The notes under the pieces were generated by a model, which was given only the letters and a program-made list of their open reading frames with translations, was not told where the DNA came from and made no database searches. This document shows positions 44,201 to 56,800 of a stretch of DNA of 64,000 bases, one piece after another (position 1 is the first letter of the stretch; the number at the start of each line of letters is the position of its first letter). Location of the stretch: NCBI RefSeq assembly GCF_032854445.1, contig NC_088304.1, positions 1,488,001 to 1,552,000 on the forward strand. The letters run 5' to 3'. The stretch is from Liolophura sinensis (taxonomy: Eukaryota; Mollusca; Polyplacophora; Chitonida; Chitonidae). Position numbers and translations under genes: made by a program.

Positions 44201-47200
44201 CAAAAGCACCAGTCTTACCCTTTCTGTCAGGTTTCCTAAGTAACCCAAATAGAGTCTGATGACTTCAAGGATGGAGTAGATGACGTAGATGGCTGTGAGG
44301 ATGATTTTATACAGGATGGGCAGAGTGTCAAACTGAAATCAGCATGACAGAACATTTATTAGTGCTTTGATTATCAGCCACATCTGCATCCTACATCTGC
44401 ACGCTGCAAAACATTGCACACTTGTCAAAACAGAGCAGCCAACGTGGTCCGCTTTGCAGCTGCTTTCCATGGCCAATAAATTGGCAACATTTCAAAGTAA
44501 CACTTTTTTTTTACCTGTAATGCCAAACACAGTAGTACCTAGCTAACATGTACTGCGCGATCTTGTCACATTTCGACTCAAAAAATGAAGGCTATCTAAA
44601 ATGCAAACATGGCTTATTTCGCTCACCTCAAAAACATGTAAAGAAATAAATAATGTGAACAAAAGAGACATACCCTAAGAAATGGGTATTAAGCCCAACG
44701 TAAATAGGTTTACCACAACTCATTATGTATATAATGTTGGTGATTCAATGTTTGTTTATTTATTGTAAAAACAGTAAAGTGGACAAAAGATCATGGATTG
44801 ACATGACCACAACAATTCACATTAATTAACCTTTCTGGCAATGTGTGGAAGAAAAACAAAAAACCCAATCTGCATATATCTGCCACTAAATTTGACATTG
44901 GCCACATATCACTTCAAACGCGTCCATTTGTTCTGAGATTGGAATGCCTTACTTGTCCCCAAAAATTCGAAACAGCCATTGTAGACAATGTTAACAATAT
45001 GGTAGCTTCACAATTTGTCTGTACCGGTGAATACAGCATTTTTACCTTGGCTTCAAATAGTACAATGCTTGTGATGATCCAAAATGGGGCGAAACATGTG
45101 TTGAAGTAGAGAGACATCTGCAGGGGCAAATTTGTGACATAGTCATTTCCTGAAAGTTGAAAAGAGTTAACAGATTGATGCAAGTGACAAAATTTTACAC
45201 TGAGTGGTTTAACAATAGGTAAGTTAACACTGGTTTAAATACACGTTTCAAAATATTTTTCCCTTTCGCGTTGAAAGTCCCGTCCACAATTTACATGTAA
45301 TGTTGAACTAATATTTTTACACGATGGTGCCCAGCATTATGATGGGAGGAAAATGGGCAGAGCCCAGGGGAAACATACGATCATGTGCAGGTTGCTGTCA
45401 GACCTTACCACGTACGACCGGAGAGGAAGCCAACTTGTGCTTGACTTGAACTCACAGCGACTGCATCGGTGAGAGGTTCCTGGGTCACTGCGCCCCACCC
45501 TAGCATGCTAACCACCTCAATCATGTTGGCCAAGTTCAACTAATAAACTTAAAATCACGAAGTGTTAAAACTTAAATAACAGAATCCAGAAGTTTGTTCG
45601 AAGAAGAGGTGCTTTTTTAAGAAATTGACATCACAGAGTTCTAGATAACATCATGTGGCAGGTTACAGACCTGTGTTTCCAACTGAATCATGCGAGAAAC
45701 AAAGTGCAGACTGAAGATTCAGTCTCAACAATTGTTGGACAACTGGTGATTTTACCTTAAGTTAGCTGGAATAAAAAACTTAATCTTTCCTTTTGAAAGA
45801 TCCTATCTTAAAGCAAGTGACTTGATAAACTTGCAAAGGCAGTGATTCAACCAGGCTTTACTCCTGCACCAAGCGTATGGAGGTTACTAGAAATGATTTG
45901 ATTGAAGGCTAATTAAAAAACGACATGGAGTAACTACAATTTCAAATTAGGATACGATACATTGCAAATTATTAAACCATCCTGTAGCTTCGGTACCAGT
46001 CTCTGTCTGAGTGTCTTATGTCATCTACAATATTAAAGCACTTAATAAGGAGTTCTGAGTCAAGTTTTTAATACAGAGGCTGTCCTCTGACCAGACAACT
46101 CTAGTGTTGACAGCAAATGATTTGATTTGATGACTTAAAAACATACAACATTTATTTTGTGGGTTAAGTCGTCAAACGTTACACTGAGGTCTATGGCCAA
46201 CCAAAAGTAGTGGAGCATTTGACTTTGCTTTGGTGATCTAGGGTGATATCCAGGCAGCATGTAGTTGTTTTTGACAGGTAATCAACTTTTGATCATTCAA
46301 CTCTGGGTGGCTACTTCAATTCCATCTTTATACTCTGCTAGCAAAGTATTATAGCCACAGGGGCAACCAAAGGTAAACCATACGCCATTCCACGCCATTT
46401 CTAAATGATGTCTGCCATCCAAAACAGGTGTCAACTGTGGTTCTTACCTCTCAGCTAACCCGCACATGGAACATCCCAGGTATATTCCACTTGGTAATGA
46501 CACACCAGCACAGTATCCACGACATACTGCAACCTGTTTCAAAACAAGTCTGCCATTAGGCTTGTTCTTTCAGGATTTATGAACATAACTGTGGTGAAGG
46601 CAAAGTAGCAGGTGCTTCAGCAAAGATGGTAACCGGGCTGGTGTGTCATTGCCGAGTGGAATATACCTGGGATGTTGTGTGTGCAGGCAAGATGACAGGT
46701 AAGAGCCACAGATGAATCACATTGCTTAGAAAGGACTTATCAGACATAGCGTGAAATGGTGTATGGTTTACCATTGGTTGCCAGCCCAGCGTAAAGAGAG
46801 AAGCTGAAATAGCCACCTAGTACAACTCTGTGTCTCATCAGAACTATAAACAGTTTACAGACTTACACTGTATAGGATTAAGGGTTGCCTTTCGTGTGTT
46901 ATGGAGAGAGTGCTGAACAAAAATAAGTATCTGAACTGATGAAAATTGAGATCAAATTTAAGATTTTACTAGCTCTGTTTTTGTTATAATTCTTTAATAC
47001 AAGAGAGTTTATCCTCCACAATCAGACTGCTTCAAAGGTAAAGAGCTGGGCTGTTGAGCACATCAGAATACTGATACGGCTATTAAGCTGTTGACTGACT
47101 ACGCACTGCCTACAATTTACAAACAGCGATAAATTGGTGTTGTTGTTGTTGTTTAGACATGTCCGATCAGATGTTCGATATCCTAAATGTTCTCGAGTGG

Positions 47201-47358
47201 TTACGTAGAACAGTGGCTTGTGTGCTAGCTAGTTCTGACCATCGTGCAACTTTACCGGATCTTAGAATGTGATGTTTTTGCGGATCCTGAGAAGCTTTGG
47301 ACACAGGAAACACTCGATCGGTCACAGATGTGACAGCGCGCCTCAAAGTTACGTCCAT
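41207..47358 (-). CDS. TMEM17: TMEM17, ciliary transition-zone membrane protein, 4 exons
   Basis: Exons 47358-47256, 45149-45046, 44332-44219 and 41482-41207 join in phase to 597 nt, 198 aa, the length I recall for human TMEM17. Family signatures: LPLQMSLYFNT (about 43-53), VIRLYLGYLGNLTERVPELAG across the exon 3/4 join, and LLTLLIQLPLILFLLLNE. Four hydrophobic segments are visible: APFWIITSIVL, ILTAIYVIYSIL, the LLTLLIQ segment and AVHIVELLFVLFEAF. TMEM17 belongs to the MKS/B9 module at the ciliary transition zone, where it gates membrane proteins. Exon 1 starts MDVTLRRAVTSVTDRVFPVS. A splice donor-like CAGGTGATT overlaps the stop, and a phase-compatible acidic exon at 41023-40951 exists as a weak alternative end. 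Intron 3 holds a large 46-bp array and intron 1 a foldback. A dead partial copy lies at 6060-6785. Confidence 0.93.
41985..42422. mobile_element. MITE-like element with ~37-bp imperfect inverted ends
   Basis: Left end CTTGCACAAAGGGATTGTAA; the right end reversed reads TTTTGCACAAAGAGATTTTA. Inside the left end GTAAGTTAC/GTAACTTAC forms a perfect 9-bp hairpin with a 7-bp loop (42007-42031). Target duplication not resolved. In TMEM17 intron 3. Confidence 0.45.
42768..42893. repeat. Three ~58-bp diverged tandem units
   Basis: Each contains CATTGTAAGCAGCTCTGAGT or a close variant followed by GGTT. Confidence 0.7.
42964..42983. repeat. 20-bp G homopolymer
   Basis: An uninterrupted run of 20 G just before the 46-bp array. 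Its length may be unreliable in the assembly and it can form a G-quadruplex. Confidence 0.9.
43011..44168. repeat. 46-bp minisatellite, ~25 units, in TMEM17 intron 3
   Basis: Unit containing TTGTAGTTACATATAGGCCT and ACATAGACCTACCAGTACAG. It ends 51 bases downstream (minus-strand sense) of TMEM17 exon 3. Absent from the pseudogene copy. Confidence 0.95.
45318..45530 (-). mobile_element. Meta/V-type SINE, orthologous to 6937-7205
   Basis: CAGCATTATGATGGGAGG to GGCCAAGTTCAAC; same flank as the copy-A insertion. Lies in TMEM17 intron 1. Confidence 0.85.
46280..46840. mobile_element. ~560-bp foldback element with ~250-bp arms
   Basis: The left arm (about 46285-46530) and right arm (about 46620-46835) are reverse complements over most of their length. 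For example CATCCCAGGTATATTCCACT (left) pairs with GTGGAATATACCTGGGATG (right), and GGTAAACCATACGCC pairs with GGTGTATGGTTTACC. The central spacer is roughly 90 bases. Identity of the arms by eye is ~75-80%. It is absent from copy A. Coding capacity: none. It could be a MITE-type foldback transposon or, if transcribed with TMEM17, a long double-stranded hairpin. Confidence 0.75.
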
Positions 47359-47514
47359 CTTGACGATTGGGTCACGTGGTGTAAACAGGTCGAAAACATC
47401 CGCAAAGTGGAGAACAAACCCAAAGAAAAATTTTATTTTAGAATTAAATTAAATTTTCGCTTTTGGTTCACCTTGAGGTTGGCGAATTAATGAAAATTCC
47501 ACTGGAAAATTGAT

Positions 47515-47850
47515 GGATTGCGTTGATAAATACCGAACTTAGCGGCTTAACCCATAGGCGGATATAGCCCAATATTGGAGAATGCCGCTTAGCAGATGAA
47601 CTTTGACCCAGGTTAGAAATCATCTGATTGGTCAATAGCAAACCGAAAAGCGGAAAGGTCATTTCGACAACAGCGCCATTTTCAAAAGAAGTTGTTTTCG
47701 GTTTGCTGAATGTTCACACGCAGGTACCATTTGTGGTCATTTTGTAATTTATAGGGCCCTATCATTACTTAGTCATTGTGTATCAAGTAATCCAGGTGTT
47801 GTATTGTTTCTGCACAGATTTCATACGATTTTACAGCAGCCATCCACAAT
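47515..47850 (-). promoter_or_regulatory. Conserved upstream block of TMEM17 (promoter candidate)
   Basis: Begins ~160 bases 5' of the TMEM17 ATG. It is the best conserved block between the duplicates (about 90%). It contains ATTGGTCAATAG, an inverted CCAAT box, in both copies. No clear RFX X-box was found, although ciliary genes often have one. Confidence 0.4.
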
Positions 47851-48829
47851 CAAGAGAAGATACATTGTAATTCATTGCAACAACAACCACATGAGTACGG
47901 TCATATTGTGCAAAACCAAAATTGGTTAAATCGTTCAAGATGTATAGTACTCTCGTCCAGCTCACACATATCGTACATGATGTTGTAGCAACCTCTTCTG
48001 TGATGTATGTTTGTTAGCATGCAGATGCATGTTTGGTAAAGCATGATGCAATTCTATTTTCAATAATTTCTGATGTTTATCTGCCTCAATTATTCATAGT
48101 TTTTGCACCCGGGTTAAAGGAGCAGGAGGGATAAACAACATGGAGCTAAATGGGCAAAATGCAAATTTTTGCCTATCCCAAAAGTTCAAAATACAGTTGT
48201 AGTTCAATTAAATTGAAGGTCAAGGTCTATTTTCCACAAATTCTGATATTTACCTGCCTTAATGTTTAATTGTTGGACCCATTCAGTCCATTCTGCAAAG
48301 TAAGTGGGCCTTTGTATCCAATTTAAAGCAGCATTTGATCTGGACCACTTTAGTGGCCTAATGGTTAAAATGATCAAATCCATGTTGCATATACCAAAGA
48401 CTTCAAAAATCGTTTTTGTTGCTCCCTCGCTTGCCATTCAGTACTTAGAGGGTAGAGCACCAGGCCTCGTCGTTTGAAAATCCCAGGAGTGCTATTTTCA
48501 GTCCTCCTTATTTCAGCAAGGAGTGTGAAAAGCTCTCCTGGAAATAGTCCTCCTAAATTACTTTAGGAGAGCTATTTCATAAAATATACAAAAACTGAAA
48601 ATCTATATAAACATGGCTACCATAGTTTTGGTAAGTTAAATGGCTTTGACCTGGACTATTTTACTGAGGGCCTGCATGGTCATGGGTGGATAACAGGTGT
48701 CTTAATGAGGGTAAATTCAATACCAGAAGACAGCACAAGTCAGAAGTGTCATTGTCAGAAGTGTCATTGAATGCTGTGAAAAAAAATAATAATAATAAAA
48801 AAAATAACAGCATATAATTCCAAAAGATA

Positions 48830-49125
48830 TGAGAAGTCATCATTGTCTCAGCCAACTTTTCAAGTTCGACACCCATATGATGCACTTTAGATTCAAGGTG
48901 CCGCATGACGGTGTGTTTTGTAATAAAGCTGGTTCCCGTTGTATACTTCATGAAGTCAGCGACAGCTCTTCCACGGAGCTTGGGTACCAACTGCGCCTTG
49001 TGAGCAGCGCAGGTTTTGCACCACACCTCAGTTACTTGCGTCAGTCCATCCTCGCTACTCGTTTTGTAGCCTATCACATTTCCTGTTGGCCATGCAAGGA
49101 AGGTTTTTAGCTTCACGGAAGACAT
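48830..49125 (-). CDS. TTF/hAT-type zinc-finger ORF, partial or single exon
   Basis: From the ATG at 49125 the minus strand reads MSSVKLKTFLAWPTGNVIGY, then VTEVWCKTCAAHK (Cys36, Cys39), GTSFITKHTVMRHLESKVHH (His76, His82) and GVELEKLAE. The C-x2-C...H-x5-H layout with an aromatic before the first Cys resembles the N-terminal TTF-type finger found in hAT-derived host proteins and transposases. After about residue 98 the open frame runs into T-rich, membrane-like nonsense, so either an exon ends here or only this domain survives. A TATA-like box sits ~150 bases upstream. It may be a domesticated transposase-derived gene; the C-terminal part was not found. Confidence 0.5.
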
Positions 49126-49276
49126 CCTGTTGAAGACTAGAGCGTGAACGTTCTGTACGGTGCACTTAACCAGTACACATGCCGTTCCCTTTCGCCTTGC
49201 AGAGGCAACGATTGTCACCTTCAACACAGAAGAGTTTGCCTAAAGTTACCTCCCCTGTCACGGCGGCTGGCGTGCG

Positions 49277-49283
49277 ATTTATA
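49277..49283 (-). promoter_or_regulatory. TATA-like box of the zinc-finger ORF
   Basis: TATAAAT on the minus strand in a GC-rich setting (GAGCTCTATAAATCGCACG), a plausible position for a start near 49250 and the ATG at 49125. Confidence 0.4.
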
Positions 49284-49379
49284 GAGCTCCCCAAAATGAG
49301 TTTAGGTGCGCGTAGGAGCGCGAGCACGATCGCACTCCTTATATTTCAAGGCCTGGAGCACGGAAACAGGACTGATTGG

Positions 49380-49495
49380 CCTGGTGTCAGTATGATGTGA
49401 CTGGGTGTCACTTGTGTGGTATCATGTCTGGTGTCTTTGGCATGATACTTCAGTGGCGGCAGCACGGACTCAACCTGCAACAAGAAGAGACAGTA
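49380..49495 (+). mobile_element. SINE family C, body fragment
   Basis: TATCATGTCTGGTGTCTTTG and ATGATACTTCAGTGGCGGCA match the body of the element at 12962-13320. Confidence 0.6.
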
Positions 49496-50842
49496 TGTGT
49501 ACACACGCATAATGAACTGAAAAATGGTTAAAGTAAAAGAAAGCTAAAGTATGAAGTAAGATTCATCATACAGACAACTTAAAACTATGCATAACTATAC
49601 TTTCACTTATGTTATTTTTAGATTTTTGTGAAGAGAGTTAAAGCCGCTAAAACCTTTGAATTCTAAGGTGGGCTTTATGAACCATACTATCAGAGTTTAG
49701 GAACTCTGACGTGACAGGAAGTTTTTCCAACTTCAATCACGACACTGAATGTTGTAATAACTGTTTTAACCCATGAGTAAAAGATTACTGAAATAATGTT
49801 CTCAAAAATTCCTTCCTACTGGTGAACATCAGGAAAAAAGGTGACGTCATAGTACCTAAATACCGTCAGTATAGCCCATAAAGGCTACCATAGAAATCAA
49901 ATATTTAAATGCCTTTCAATACTCTGAAAAAAGTCTGAAAAATAAATGAAAGTATTTTTACAGTTTTCAGTTATCTTTATGATGAACATTACTTCATATT
50001 GTAGCTTTCTTTAACTTTAAGTATGACGTTGAACCCCGCTGAATCCATCCATCCATGCCCTTGTTATCTCATGGTTGGCCCCAGTTGAGGCCGATTCCCT
50101 GTTGATTCTTAAAAAGATACAAATACATTAAAAGGATGAAAAATTCATTGTAAATTAAATATCAAAAACAAAAAAAAAAAAGTTCATTTGAGACATGTTC
50201 TATATTTTCAAATTACCCCTCTATTTTAAGCATATTTTCTGTCAATAGTCATAAATTTGCCAAAATTATGTCATCGCAGAATTAACTGGGAACATAACCT
50301 GAGCAGCCTTGGTGGTATCGTCACAGCCAAGTATGTCTCCACGGTTAAATAGTGACAGCCATAATTTGGCATATATTTAGGCAATATATTAAGAATCCTT
50401 GAGCAAGAATGAACATTGCTATCCCGGTTTAATAACATCAGCATGTCTTAGTAACTTTATTACTTCACGTCTAGCCATAGTTTCCTACGTGCACATGCTC
50501 GCCATGGTTTAGTTGAGTTCAAACATTTACATGGGCAGATTGTTCATTGTGCGCGTTGTAGTTAGGTGATTAGACGGCTAAGAAAGGTCAACTGTTTCGG
50601 CTAAGAAAGGTCAACTGTTTCGGCTAAGAAAACTCAGAAGCATTATGACAGCCACATGTCTGCTCGCTGAACTTTTTTTTTACATTACATGTATATTCAA
50701 AATCGTATTTGATGGGGTTTTTTTTGTTGATACATGAATTGTGCACAAGAAGTTTGTGGCGTTGGAAATCTATTCTACAGCTTCAGAACTTCAAGATTAT
50801 CAGTAATCTGAATAAAATAAAACTTTTTACTTGTAGAGCATC

Positions 50843-53800
50843 ATGGAATTCAATGATCAAGAAAATCAACCACCTGTTCTTAAGGTATGTGATGGTTTCG
50901 CATCAATAAATAAACTGTATTATATTTAGCTACTGGCCTTTCATCTATATTTACATGTTTATCTACTGTAGTTTTTAACATGATAAATAAAAAGAGCAAA
51001 CATTGATTTGTGAAATCTACTTGTGATGAACTATAATCTGTATTTCCATACACACAACAGATAGCATATAACTTTGTCATTCGAGGTTTCTTCCTCTCTG
51101 ATGATAAACTAAGGTTTTACAGTCTAGATAGTTTTGAGTACTGCTTCAGAAAGCTGTAGGTTATGGGTTAACTCCCACCATAAAGGTCGTGCCTGTTGTA
51201 CAAGTGAAATATTCTTGAGTATGATACGGTGTAAAACACCAATCAAATAAATAAATGACAAAGTTTTGGTGTATAATGGAGAACTCGTAGTTCAGTCCAA
51301 TGCTATGCGTGTATGTGTGTTCATAAAAAGCCAAGTGGTTTAGCATGCCAGCATGCCTCAGTGACAGTCGTCGTCATGTGACTGTAAAATTGTTGAGTAC
51401 GACGTTAAACTCTAAGCACTCACTCACTCACTCCTGGCTTCCTTTCCATCTGTATGTGGGAAGGTCAACCAGCAACCTAGTGATGGCAGTGGGTTTCCCC
51501 ACATTTGCTGGCCGCCGTCATGTGTGAAATATTCTTTTAGTACAGAGTAAAACACTGATCAGGTAAATAAATGACAAAAAATATATATGAAGTACACAAG
51601 CACAGCACTGGAAACAATGTGTTCTGAGTACACAGGCACAGCACTGAAAACGATGTGTTCTGTATACACAAGCACAGCACTGAAAACGATGAGTTCTGAG
51701 TACACAAGCACAGCACTGAAAACGATGAGTTCTGTGTACACAAGCACAGCACTGAAAACAATGTGTTCTGACTGCTATGATTTGGACATGAGCCTCCCAT
51801 TGACTGCCATCCATTTCTTGTTGTATTTCAGGAGAGTGTCGCCCCTCCTCGTCAGCCCCTTCATGATGTCATCAACTGTACTCAGTCTAACCTACCTCTT
51901 CCGTCAAGCAGGTGTAAAATACCTGTCCCACACAAAAGCGTCAAGTATGCCGTTTTATTTATGCCTGTTTCATCCCTGTTTTCAAGAAAGTACATGAGCT
52001 AGTTCAGTTTGAAGCTGCACTGTCTGCTCTGTAGAGTATTTGAACACGGCCTTGGATTTAACCTGAATGTGAAACATGAAGAAAGTCTCATTTTTATTTT
52101 TTTCTCCTGTTTTTACCATGTTTTCATCATTAACAGTGAGACCCTTCCCCCTCCCCCAGTCTGAACCTGTGGTCAAAAGTGATATTGTCGCAAATTCATC
52201 GATTGAAGATTGAAGATCTGTGTACTTGTTACATGAGCTTTCACCTCATATTTAATTCTGAAAAATAAAATTTTTCTTTTATGTTTGATTTTATTGCAGT
52301 AGTCAATTCAGTTAGTAAAGTTAAAGGGCCATTCACCCACTGTCCCTTGAAGCTGTTGAGAGATATGAAATTTTATGAAATATACTCTTTTGGCAGGAAT
52401 GGTGTATGATTTTAATTTATTCAACAGACCATCTGGATTAAAACCGCCGTCAAGTCACTCAACAGGTCTGGTATCAAAGAGATCAAGCCATGTAAGTCTC
52501 TCCTTGTCCTGTGCGTGTTGTGTCTGTCTTTGCACAAATTATCAGAATTAGATTTAAAGATTAGAAAGCTCTGCTGTGATGCTGTAAATGAAGGTAACTA
52601 CCATTTCCATCACTGAGTCGCCTCACTGAAGTTTATAATGCACCATTTTCAGAATTCAAAGTTCAAATTCCAAAAAAGAAAAAAAAAAAATTTCCTGATT
52701 TGTGTTCACCGATCATTTATCCTGTATATGAAATAACTAGCTACGCACTTGGTTTTGTAAAACTGCATGGAATATTGTTTTCAGTTCTAACTGAATTTAT
52801 ATAAAACTTTGGTGTTTTAACTACATGTATAAAGAGGAATTTTATTTCTCTGCACTTCAAGTTACAGTGTATCAAGGGGGCCTGCGTGGCTCAGTCGTTT
52901 GGCGCGCTAGGAGTCTCTCGCCAATGCGGTCGCTGTGAATTCAAGTCCAGCTCATGCTGGCTTCCTCTCCGGCCATATGTAGGAAGGTCTTCCAGCAACC
53001 TGCGGATGGTTGTGGGTTTCCCCCAGGCTCTGCCCGGTTTCCACCCACCATAATGCTGACCGCCGTCATCCAAGTGAAATATTCTTACTGCGTAAAACAC
53101 TAATCAAATAAATAAATAAATAAACAGTATATCTAACATAATCAGGGATAGCTTCATACTATCTTGTATTGTGTGATGTCTTGAGGAAATGGAAAAGAAA
53201 GAAAATGGTGAAGAGTTACAGGGCTCCAGATAATTTTTCAGCCTGCCACATGTCTTTAAGGCAATGATTAGTAATAAGGTAACCTATACTCTTAAAATCC
53301 TTGCACTTCTTTTTTTGTATCTTTTTTTTTTAATCTTTTTTCCTTTCCATGCATTTAAAGTTTTGCCAGTCATTTTCTGGCCATCGTGTTGTTTTCCAGA
53401 GGTGGATTGCGATATCAGAAATGTTCAATGAAATATTCCGGACATTTTCCCAAGAACTGTTTCTATTGCCGCCAAAAGTCAAGAGCGGAATTTTGAATTG
53501 ACAGGACACTCCACTTTAGATTTTGACACTGGAATTGGTATTGAACGAGAATCAGTGGAAAGTGTAGTTTGGATTGGCTCGTTTAAATCTCGCTGTCCAG
53601 TCAAAGTGCAAGACAAAAAATGCTAGCTACGCCTGGATGCCCAGTGAGCCTGCTCCTCCAGCTGATACACATTAATACATGAAGGGCTGTTTTAACAAGT
53701 TGACAGACCTCAGTGTTTTTCTAACTTGTGCATTGAGAGACGATTCGCATGAGATACGTATGAGGTAAAATGTACCATGAATATTTAGGGAATATCAGTG

Positions 53801-56800
53801 TGTAATCTAGGCAAATGTGCACGCTGTCTGGAGCCCCAGAGTTAGATTAAAGATAACCAAAAAAAAAAACCCAGAGAACAACATGCAGTGCCTTTAATCA
53901 GTGACCTTAGTGAATTCTTATCAACTTTTGGGTGTCTACTTGGGAAGTTTTCAAAATTATGGATGATGTCTTCAGAGCATACTGTATTTCACCCTGAAAT
54001 GTGGCAAAAAAAAGACCTTAATGTGACACTTCTTATGCCAACGCTTAAGTTTTTCTACTAAAAAATTAATCAGACCTCACAAAAACTTCATAAGCGGCCA
54101 TATAATGTGGATAAATCAATTGATCAGAATCAAACTTAATGTGACACTTTAGAAATTCGAAACTTTCAGCGAAATACAGTAACTTTGACAGTGAACCATG
54201 TAGACTACTATGGTCTCATAGCCTTGATGGTCTGTCTGTCTGTATGTATGTCTGTCTGTTGTTTGTGTGTTTTGATTTTTTTCAAATTGCTGTATTCATT
54301 GAATGTTAGTTAATCCAAGAATGGGAGAAGTTTTGCCAGACTGCATATGTTCTACCCCACTAACAGATAACTCACCAAAGAGACGAGAGATCAAAGTTGT
54401 CCAGTCGAAATTGTAACTGTGCTGACAAACTGAAACAAGATGGCAAAGTAGTAATAGATCATGAGGAGTATGAAACTTTGAAACATGATGCGTATGTGAC
54501 TAAGAGGGGACTGCTGTTGGTAAGTGACACTACAGGACAAAGTGTAAACTTACATTTACATATACATGTGATAGCTTTTACTTTTACTCCAATCAGGCGA
54601 CCATTTTGTCACTAGAGAGAAATAAGGTTGTTAACGTATTATCCAGTGTGTTTCAATACACGTTTTCAGAATAATTCCCAAGACGTAGCCCACTTTTCGT
54701 TAAGTTGGGATTCCCTTCCCGAAGTTATTGAAATATACTGATGAGATACAACAAGGCACTATAGTATTCGGATACGTTTTTTATGAATTGCTTAAAATAG
54801 ATATACTTTTATGCCTTCCCAGAATTATTTTTTCTGCTGTTTATTAATCTTGCAATCTACTGTTAGTTACATATAATGGCTGTTAAGTTGTCAAAAAATT
54901 TTTAGCCTTTAGGATAGAAGTGTACGTACAGTAAAAAGACAATTTTTTCCCCGAAATGAACGGTCAAGGAATTATTTTATAAGAGCATTTTTGACACCAA
55001 ACCAAAGTTTCCAAACTTTTTTCGCATTATTTTGAGCACCTAATGTTCCCATTAAAACCTATTAGAATGATGATAGAAATGGTTTCACAGAAATTAAAGA
55101 ATTAATAAAACATTAGAATTAATTATTAAATTAAAATTAATTAAACTCTCATAAAAACAAGCTCATGTGGCAGAGCAGGATTTCTTTTACTTTCAGAGTT
55201 TGAACTTGAAAGTCCCCAATTGAAATTGATAGTTCACCCCAGAGTAAACTTGATTTGCTCCCCATGTTTATAGCTGCCATGTCCACTGAAACAAACTAAA
55301 AACTTTGTTGTATCTCATTACTTCACTGGTTTTGTCTTCCCTGCACTTCCATTTTGTAAAAATCACGCTAATCCCTGTTGTGGGTTGTGGGTTTTTCACA
55401 TATTTTAGTTCACATGTATTCCTTCTGTCACATTGTATCACATTTCTGGTATCATCAGGAATATGTGGTCAAATTACGGTCAGATTTATATAAGTGACTG
55501 TACAAGCTGCGGTCAGACACTGTTGTTGAGGTTTCTGTAAATCGCGAAAGTTTCAATGCACAGTAATTCTTCAACCTTTCCACATGTTTGCAGGTTGATT
55601 ATTCAAGCATGTTTTGAAGGCATTATTCTGTGTTGACTGATAAAATTATACTTTTTGTGAAACCCTGAAAGTGACCAATCTATAAATTGTTGCTTTGTCT
55701 CCAAAATCAAATTAAAAAGATGCTTAAATTGCTCTGAAGGTTGCTATGTCTTTTGTGAAAAGGTTGAGAGGGTAGGGTAATTAGCGTCATTTTTCATGTG
55801 AATTTTTCTTGTGTGCCTTTTGAGCTTATATTTAGAGTTTGTTTATTTTGACAAAGCTTTGAAAATATTTGAAAGGTTTCTTAACCCGGCAGATGAATAC
55901 ACATGTTGATAAATACATTCTGCGAGACTTTTTCACTTATGTACATGTTTAAAAACAAGTATTGTATTTGCCCTAAAAAAACCTTGAAAAAGTTCATTTT
56001 AAGAGGCAGGTCAAGGGAGTCAGATGTAAATTTTGGTTCTGAAACATACATTTTTTCTGTAGGATATAAACATACCCTCCATGCACTGCTGTCAGATGTT
56101 TTGGTTCTGACATAGTATATTTCTTTTTTCTGTCCACAGATGGAAAAACTAAATGAGACAACAGCGGAGGAGTTGGTGGAGTCCAAATCTAAGAGTGAAG
56201 GCCTAGAGGCAGAACTCCGAGTGAACAAAGATGGTAAAGTTGCACAAAGATTATTAGGTTATTGTGAAGTGTTTTGCACATTATCGAATGGCATCGTATC
56301 AGTTGACATTGTGTTGAAAATTTGATGTGGATTTCTCAGAAAAATAAAGATCAAAGATACCGATTCGGCAGGCCTGGAGACAGTTTGTCGATCTCCCCGT
56401 TCTCGTCGGGTGTTGCACTCTGTATTGAGCACTTGAATAAGTCACTTTAGATCTCAACTTTCGGTGCAGTTTATGTGCGTTTTTAATTAGATTATGTGGC
56501 AACATTACATTGGTTGGGTTGGCCAATTTCAGGGCTTCACAAAAAGTATGATTTTATTAGTCAACACAGAATAATGCTTTCAGAATATGCTTGAATAAAC
56601 ACCTAAAGATGTGAGAAGGTTGAAGAATTACAGTATAAGTTTGCAAAATTTGGAAATCAACAAATAGTGAAATTTATTCATATGACAACATTGCCTAATC
56701 AGTGTTCACAAAAATGCGAAGAGCAGTGTACCTAAATGCATAGAAAGCTACCATATCATATGAAAAAAATATAGCTCCGGGATTCAATATGGCTCCTGGT

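Larger units (their letters stand above)
34755..50335 (+). repeat. Segmental duplication, copy B (with functional TMEM17)
   Basis: Collinear direct duplicate of 1330-10460; matching blocks are listed there. Copy B keeps all four TMEM17 exons. It also carries later additions: a GC-rich minisatellite at 35383, a family-B SINE at 36469, a 46-bp array at 43011 and a foldback at 46280. Confidence 0.85.

Noticed and set aside
51587-51997. 136-codon plus-strand frame overlapping exon 2 of the coiled-coil gene
   Set aside because: Its first half is the 36-bp tandem repeat, and its frame across the exon differs from the phase set by exons 1 and 3.
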